Of a stretch of 64,000 nt of DNA, positions 59,827 through 64,000 are shown in pieces (the stretch's first letter is position 1; every line of letters starts with the position of its first letter). Source of the stretch: Robertmurraya andreesenii (GTDB taxonomy: Bacteria; Bacillota; Bacilli; Bacillales; Cytobacillaceae); assembly GCF_030813005.1 (NCBI RefSeq), contig NZ_JAUSTU010000003.1, forward strand, positions 62,001-126,000, in the 5' to 3' direction. The position numbers and the translations under genes are program-made. The notes beneath the pieces were generated by a model that was not told where the DNA came from, searched no databases, and saw nothing but the letters and a program-made list of their open reading frames with translations.

Positions 59827-61197
59827 TTATTTGAACACCATTTTGATATACTTCAAGCCATTCTTAAAATTAGGATAACGAATCGGAATATCAAACATCG
59901 TTGTTTGCTTCAAAACACTCTTTTCATGTGAAAATGTATCAAAGCTTCCCTTGCCATGATAGGCGCCAGTCCCACTACTACCAACCCCTCCAAAGGGGAG
60001 ATAAGGGCTAGTAATATGGTAAACCGTATCATTGATGCAACCTCCGCCGAATGAGACGCTTCCCAAAACCCGATCATGAAGTGTTCGATTTTCTGAGAAT
60101 AGATAGAGTGCTAATGGCTTTGGCCTTTGCCTGATCTCCTTTATAACTTCTGCTAAATCGTCATACTCCAAGACAGGTAAGATTGGTCCAAAGATCTCAT
60201 CCTCCATAATAGGATCGTCCCAGGTAATGCCCGTCAGCACCGTCGGCTCAATTTTTAACTGCTCAAGTGAACTCCCACCACCGGTGAAAACAGAACCGTC
60301 CTTCATGAAAGCTTCCAGTCGTTTAAAATGACGTTCGCTCACAATTTTAGTTAGGTTCTTATTTTCCAATGGAGCTTCTCCATATAATTCCTTAATCGTG
60401 ACTTTAAGCTGATTCAAAAAATCGGCACTCTTGCTGCGATGAACATATAAGTAATCAGGAGCAATGCAAGTCTGCCCCCCATTCATGAATTTTCCCCATG
60501 CAATACGTTTTGCAGCAAGCTTCAGATTGGCATCCTCATGAACAATACAAGGGCTTTTTCCACCAAGTTCTAATGTGACAGGCGTTAGGTGCTTTGAAGC
60601 GGCCTCCATCACGATTTTCCCCACTGGAACACTCCCAGTAAAGAAGATATAATCAAATTTTTCGCTTAAGAGCATTTGACTTGTCTCGACCCCACCCTCA
60701 ACCACGGCAATATGCTCTTCTTGAAAATAGTCCTTTACAAGTCGAGCTAGCAGCTTAGACGTATTGGGAGTGAGCTCCGAAGGCTTTAATATCGCGCAGT
60801 TCCCGGCGGCGATCGCACCGATTAAAGGAGCAATAGCTAATTGAAATGGATAATTCCATGGTGAGATAATCAAGACAACACCGTATGGTTCGGGATAAAT
60901 GTAACTTCTTGAACCAGCATGGGTCAATGGTGTTTTAACCCTTCTTGGTCTCGCCCATTTCTCCACATTTTTCAACGTGAAGCGAATCTCCTCAAGGACA
61001 ATGCCGATTTCGGTTGAGTAGGCATCAAATTCCGATTTATTTAAGTCATCTTTGAGAGCGCTGATTATATCTCCTTCTGATTCCTTAATCATTTGTCTTA
61101 ACGTTTCTAATGCATTGATGCGAAAGGATAGATCTTTCGTCCGCTCTGTTTGAAAAAAATCCCTTTGTTTCTTCACTAATTGTGCGATGTTAATCAT
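59827..61197 (-). CDS. NAD(P)-dependent aldehyde dehydrogenase (YwdH/class 3-like)
   Basis: The 456-residue protein lacks the N-terminal extension of class 1/2 enzymes and fits the class-3 (fatty aldehyde) type. It has the catalytic glutamate in TLELGGKSPCIV, the catalytic cysteine in GGQTCIAPDY and the SPWNYPFQL and GGCINDTVYH segments. It oxidises aldehydes to carboxylic acids, likely medium- to long-chain ones. AAGGAG precedes the ATG. Gap of 43 nt to the HMG-CoA lyase gene and 62 nt to thiolase. Confidence 0.92.
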   Translation of the reverse strand: MINIAQLVKKQRDFFQTERTKDLSFRINALETLRQMIKESEGDIISALKDDLNKSEFDAYSTEIGIVLEEIRFTLKNVEKWARPRRVKTPLTHAGSRSYIYPEPYGVVLIISPWNYPFQLAIAPLIGAIAAGNCAILKPSELTPNTSKLLARLVKDYFQEEHIAVVEGGVETSQMLLSEKFDYIFFTGSVPVGKIVMEAASKHLTPVTLELGGKSPCIVHEDANLKLAAKRIAWGKFMNGGQTCIAPDYLYVHRSKSADFLNQLKVTIKELYGEAPLENKNLTKIVSERHFKRLEAFMKDGSVFTGGGSSLEQLKIEPTVLTGITWDDPIMEDEIFGPILPVLEYDDLAEVIKEIRQRPKPLALYLFSENRTLHDRVLGSVSFGGGCINDTVYHITSPYLPFGGVGSSGTGAYHGKGSFDTFSHEKSVLKQTTMFDIPIRYPNFKNGLKYIKMVFK

Positions 61198-61229
61198 TTT
61201 TTTCTCCTTGATTATTTGATGGTAAAGTG

Positions 61230-61258
61230 GACAAAGATGACCTCAATGGGTCATCTTT
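61230..61258 (-). terminator. Hairpin between thiolase and aldehyde dehydrogenase genes
   Basis: Perfect 10-bp stem AAAGATGACC / GGTCATCTTT with a 6-nt loop. The T tail is weak, so it may only reduce readthrough. Confidence 0.5.
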
Positions 61259-61259
61259 C

Positions 61260-62408
61260 TCACAATCTTTCAATAATGGTCGCGTTTGCCATTCCTCCAC
61301 CTTCACAAATCGCTTGAAGACCGTAGCGGCCATTCGTTCTTTCTAATTCATGCATCATCGTGATCATTAAGCGAGCACCACTTGCTCCTAAAGGATGTCC
61401 GAGTGCAATGGCTCCACCATTTGGATTGAGCTTTTCTGGATCCGCCTCAAGCTCTCTTAACCAAACCATTGGTACTGGTGCGAAGGCTTCGTTCACCTCG
61501 TAAGTATCCATATCATGAATAGATAGACCTGCTCTATTTAAGACCCGCTTACTAGCCTCAATTGGCCCAGTTAACATCAAGGTTGGATCAGAGCCTACCA
61601 CTGTGCGAGCAACAATTCTGAATCGAGGCTTTAGTCCTAATTCCTCTGCTTTATCCCTCGACATTAAAAGAAGTGCAGCGGCTCCATCACTCATCTGGCT
61701 AGAATTTCCGGCATGAATTTTGCCATCCTCTGTGAATGCTGGCTTCAGCGCTGCCAATTTTTCAAGGGAGGTTTCCCTTCTCGGACCCTCGTCCTGGGTT
61801 ACCTTCAATGTTGTCCCATCCTCAAGGGTTACTTCTAAAGGCATGATTTCCCGGTCGAAACGGCCTTCATCCTGGGCCAAAATGGCTCTGCGATGACTTT
61901 CTAATGAGAATTCATCCAGCTCCTCGCGACTTAAGTCCCATTCTTTCGCTATTCTTTCAGCAGACAATCCTTGATGAATCATCTCATATTGAGAGGTTAG
62001 CATTTCACTCCATCGTGAATTCTTCCGGGAAGAGCCCATCGGTACGCGCGTCATGCTCTCCACTCCACCGGCAATGACAATATCCATATCCCCACTCAAG
62101 ATAGCCTGTGCAGCAAAATGCACAGCTTGTTGCCCCGAGCCGCATTGACGATCAATTGTAGTACCTGGCACCTCGATCGGAAAGCCAGCCATCAGTGCAG
62201 CCGTCCTTGCAATATTGAGACTTTGCTCTTCGACCTGAGCAACACAGCCCAGAATAACATCTTCCACTTGCCCAGGAGAAATTCCAGCTCTAGCAACTAC
62301 TTCCTTAAGAACCTTTGCTGCTAGCTCATCTGGACGTTCATTACTAAGTAAGCCCTTTCTTTTTCCTACTGGGGTTCTAACTGCTTCTACAATGACGACT
62401 TCTCTCAA
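61260..62408 (-). CDS. Thiolase (acetyl-CoA acyltransferase)
   Basis: The 382-residue enzyme has the acylated cysteine in DRQCGSGQQAVHFAA (about residue 88), the His in GGAIALGHPLGASGARL and the second catalytic cysteine in CEGGGMANATI. It cleaves or forms acyl-CoA from acetyl-CoA in fatty-acid beta-oxidation or related catabolism. TTG start with GGTAGGAGGAG upstream. TATAAT (minus strand) near 62450 suggests a promoter. Confidence 0.94.
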   Translation of the reverse strand: MREVVIVEAVRTPVGKRKGLLSNERPDELAAKVLKEVVARAGISPGQVEDVILGCVAQVEEQSLNIARTAALMAGFPIEVPGTTIDRQCGSGQQAVHFAAQAILSGDMDIVIAGGVESMTRVPMGSSRKNSRWSEMLTSQYEMIHQGLSAERIAKEWDLSREELDEFSLESHRRAILAQDEGRFDREIMPLEVTLEDGTTLKVTQDEGPRRETSLEKLAALKPAFTEDGKIHAGNSSQMSDGAAALLLMSRDKAEELGLKPRFRIVARTVVGSDPTLMLTGPIEASKRVLNRAGLSIHDMDTYEVNEAFAPVPMVWLRELEADPEKLNPNGGAIALGHPLGASGARLMITMMHELERTNGRYGLQAICEGGGMANATIIERL

Positions 62409-62595
62409 AATACTCTCCTCCTACCAATTGAATTCAACAGCTACATCTATTATAACATGTATATTATAAATTTTCTGTAAATTTACTTCAGGGTAGAAAT
62501 ATGATTCCGAATAAGTACTTTTCTCCTAAATATAGTATATTTTCTGATAATTTTATGATAAAATAGCCGCAGATCGTTGTAAAGGATTGAAAGCT

Positions 62596-64000
62596 TTGAA
62601 AATTTTTGTCAATAAATATTTAGAACTAAAATCTAAAATCATTGTATTTTATAACAATAGCAAAGCCATTGATGACAACGAGTTTCAAAAGCATAATAAT
62701 GAGCAGCTTTTGAAAAGAATTAACCTCGTTTCGATTACTTTAATCTTCATCTACATCTATTATATTATTGCGGATGTTATACTTCTTCGCGATATTCATG
62801 ATTCTTCTTTCCGCTTAAACCTAATCGTGATCCATTTTGTCAGCTTTCTTTTCTCTTTAATTTATTATTTCATTTATCAAAATGTAAAAAAAAGCAAGAC
62901 ATTCATAGAATCGAAGAGTGCTACCTTTCTCATAAACTTTTATATCATCATCTATGCGATGTTAGGTGTAACAAGTTCATTAAATAATCAAAAGTTAACG
63001 GGGAATATTGATGTATATACAACGATAATTATTGGAATTGCAGTCTTATTGCATATTAAACCACTGCATCTATTCGTGATTTATCTACTAACTTATCTTA
63101 GCTTCCACATCGGTCTATCCTTTATTTTGGAAGATGAGCTAATAAAGATCACAAAGCAAACAAATGCGACTACAACTGTACTCGTCGCCTACTTAATTTC
63201 CTTTGCATTTTACACGTTTCGCAGAAATGCTTTTTATAATAAGGTTAAGTTAAGAGAGCAAGAGAAGAACTTTAAGAAGCTGTTTGATATTAACCCATTC
63301 CCTCTTCTCCTAACAAGCGCTGTTGACGGAAGGATTGTCGAGGTGAATGAAAAAGCGCTCGAGTTTTATGGGGTAGCAAGGGAGGACGTACATAAATATA
63401 CAGCTATCGATTTCTATAAAAATGATAAAGAAAGAATTCCACTGATTGAGGAGTTAAATCGCAATGGATATAAGAAAAATCACATTATTGAACAGAAAGT
63501 AGCAAGCGGAAAACTTATATGGGTTATCCTAAACTATCAACTAATCGACTATCGCAATGAAAAGTGCATTCTCACTGGAGTTACGGATATATCCGAATTG
63601 AAAAAATTTGAAGCCGAACTTATACAGCATGCTTCAACAGATATTTTAACAGGAATTAATAATCGACGAAGTGGGATTATTCAGCTAAAGGAATTACATC
63701 AGAAGGCTAAGGAAGACCATTTTCCTTTCACCCTTTGCTTCGTGGATGTCAATAATTTGAAGATGGTCAATGATCAATATGGACATGCCGAAGGAGATTT
63801 TTTAATCAAAAGGACCTGTCAGGTGATCAAGGAGCATATCGAAGAACAGGATATCTTTTTCCGCTATGGTGGTGACGAGTTCATCGTCGTTTTCCCGCAC
63901 AAGCCATTAGAGGAAACTGAGAGGCTTTGGGAGGAAATTACCTCCGTGCTTACATCCAATCATCCGTTGAATGTAAAACCATACCCGATTTCTATCAGTT
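62596..64000 (+). CDS. Membrane diguanylate cyclase with PAS domain, cut by the window end
   Basis: The first 468 residues are present; the 3' end is beyond the window. The N-terminus has about six membrane helices (residues about 40-215), then a PAS domain (about 225-340: NPFPLLLTSAVDGRIVEVNE), then a GGDEF domain (from about 350: TDILTGINNRRSG; GGDEF at residues 425-429 in FRYGGDEFIVVF). It would make cyclic di-GMP. The region before GGDEF reads EEQDIFFRYGGDEF, so the arginine of the RxxD inhibitory site is a glutamate. The start TTG 62596 has AAAGGA 9 nt upstream. Confidence 0.85.
   Translation, partial: MKIFVNKYLELKSKIIVFYNNSKAIDDNEFQKHNNEQLLKRINLVSITLIFIYIYYIIADVILLRDIHDSSFRLNLIVIHFVSFLFSLIYYFIYQNVKKSKTFIESKSATFLINFYIIIYAMLGVTSSLNNQKLTGNIDVYTTIIIGIAVLLHIKPLHLFVIYLLTYLSFHIGLSFILEDELIKITKQTNATTTVLVAYLISFAFYTFRRNAFYNKVKLREQEKNFKKLFDINPFPLLLTSAVDGRIVEVNEKALEFYGVAREDVHKYTAIDFYKNDKERIPLIEELNRNGYKKNHIIEQKVASGKLIWVILNYQLIDYRNEKCILTGVTDISELKKFEAELIQHASTDILTGINNRRSGIIQLKELHQKAKEDHFPFTLCFVDVNNLKMVNDQYGHAEGDFLIKRTCQVIKEHIEEQDIFFRYGGDEFIVVFPHKPLEETERLWEEITSVLTSNHPLNVKPYPISIS

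Overview
This window is chromosome from an endospore-forming member of the Bacillaceae (low-GC Firmicutes, Bacillus/Neobacillus-like). Small acid-soluble spore protein genes (sspN, tlp), a GerPA/GerPF-type spore protein and sporulenol synthase (sqhC) indicate an endospore former. The order yneN - sspN - tlp - yneP - yneQ - plsY - yneT - parE - parC matches the Bacillus subtilis backbone, with insertions. Genus and species cannot be fixed from the sequence alone.

Layout. 1-5.5 kb: thiol-disulfide oxidoreductase, an FbpB-like micro-protein, sspN, tlp, a large double-CbxX/CfxQ AAA+ ATPase, yneP, yneQ and a CPBP-like membrane protein. 5.6-14 kb: chemoreceptor, a small frameshifted gene, an orphan histidine kinase, plsY, a GH18 envelope hydrolase, an NCS2 permease and yneT. 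14-18.6 kb: topoisomerase IV (parE-parC) behind a LexA-type operator. 18.8-23.3 kb: MFS exporter, secreted FG-GAP-like protein, a staygreen homologue, amidase.

23.3-33 kb is the accessory part. It holds a LAGLIDADG homing-endonuclease-like gene and a tandem ribbon-helix-helix-like gene with a near-consensus LexA box over their promoter, a GerPF-like protein, a GC-rich methyltransferase that looks imported, several short or broken genes, a TIMP-like lipoprotein or surface protein, GNAT, XRE and peptidase E genes, and an MFS gene split by one in-frame TGA.

35.1-41.3 kb: five minus-strand genes form a signalling operon: membrane PP2C, membrane trypsin-like protease with FHA domain, cytosolic PP2C, zinc-ribbon/Ser-Thr kinase/PASTA/TPR protein, and zinc-ribbon FHA protein. 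Together they make a complete phosphorylate, read and dephosphorylate set with one membrane-anchored protease. 41.5-50.5 kb: a GH18 gene with an internal deletion, LLM oxidoreductase, catalase with a PerR-type operator, small envelope proteins, and a lipoprotein/OmpA/hemerythrin region where a deletion seems to have joined two truncated genes. 50.7-64 kb: MDR dehydrogenase, a TudS-like desulfidase with ECF S-component behind a long palindrome, MBL and NUDIX enzymes, sqhC, DUF2515 and CBO0543-type proteins, a catabolic HMG-CoA lyase/aldehyde dehydrogenase/thiolase set, and a truncated-by-window GGDEF protein.

No rRNA, tRNA, CRISPR array, intact insertion sequence or prophage was seen. Three intergenic stretches share a diverged repeat. 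All family calls come from reading motifs; no database search was run.
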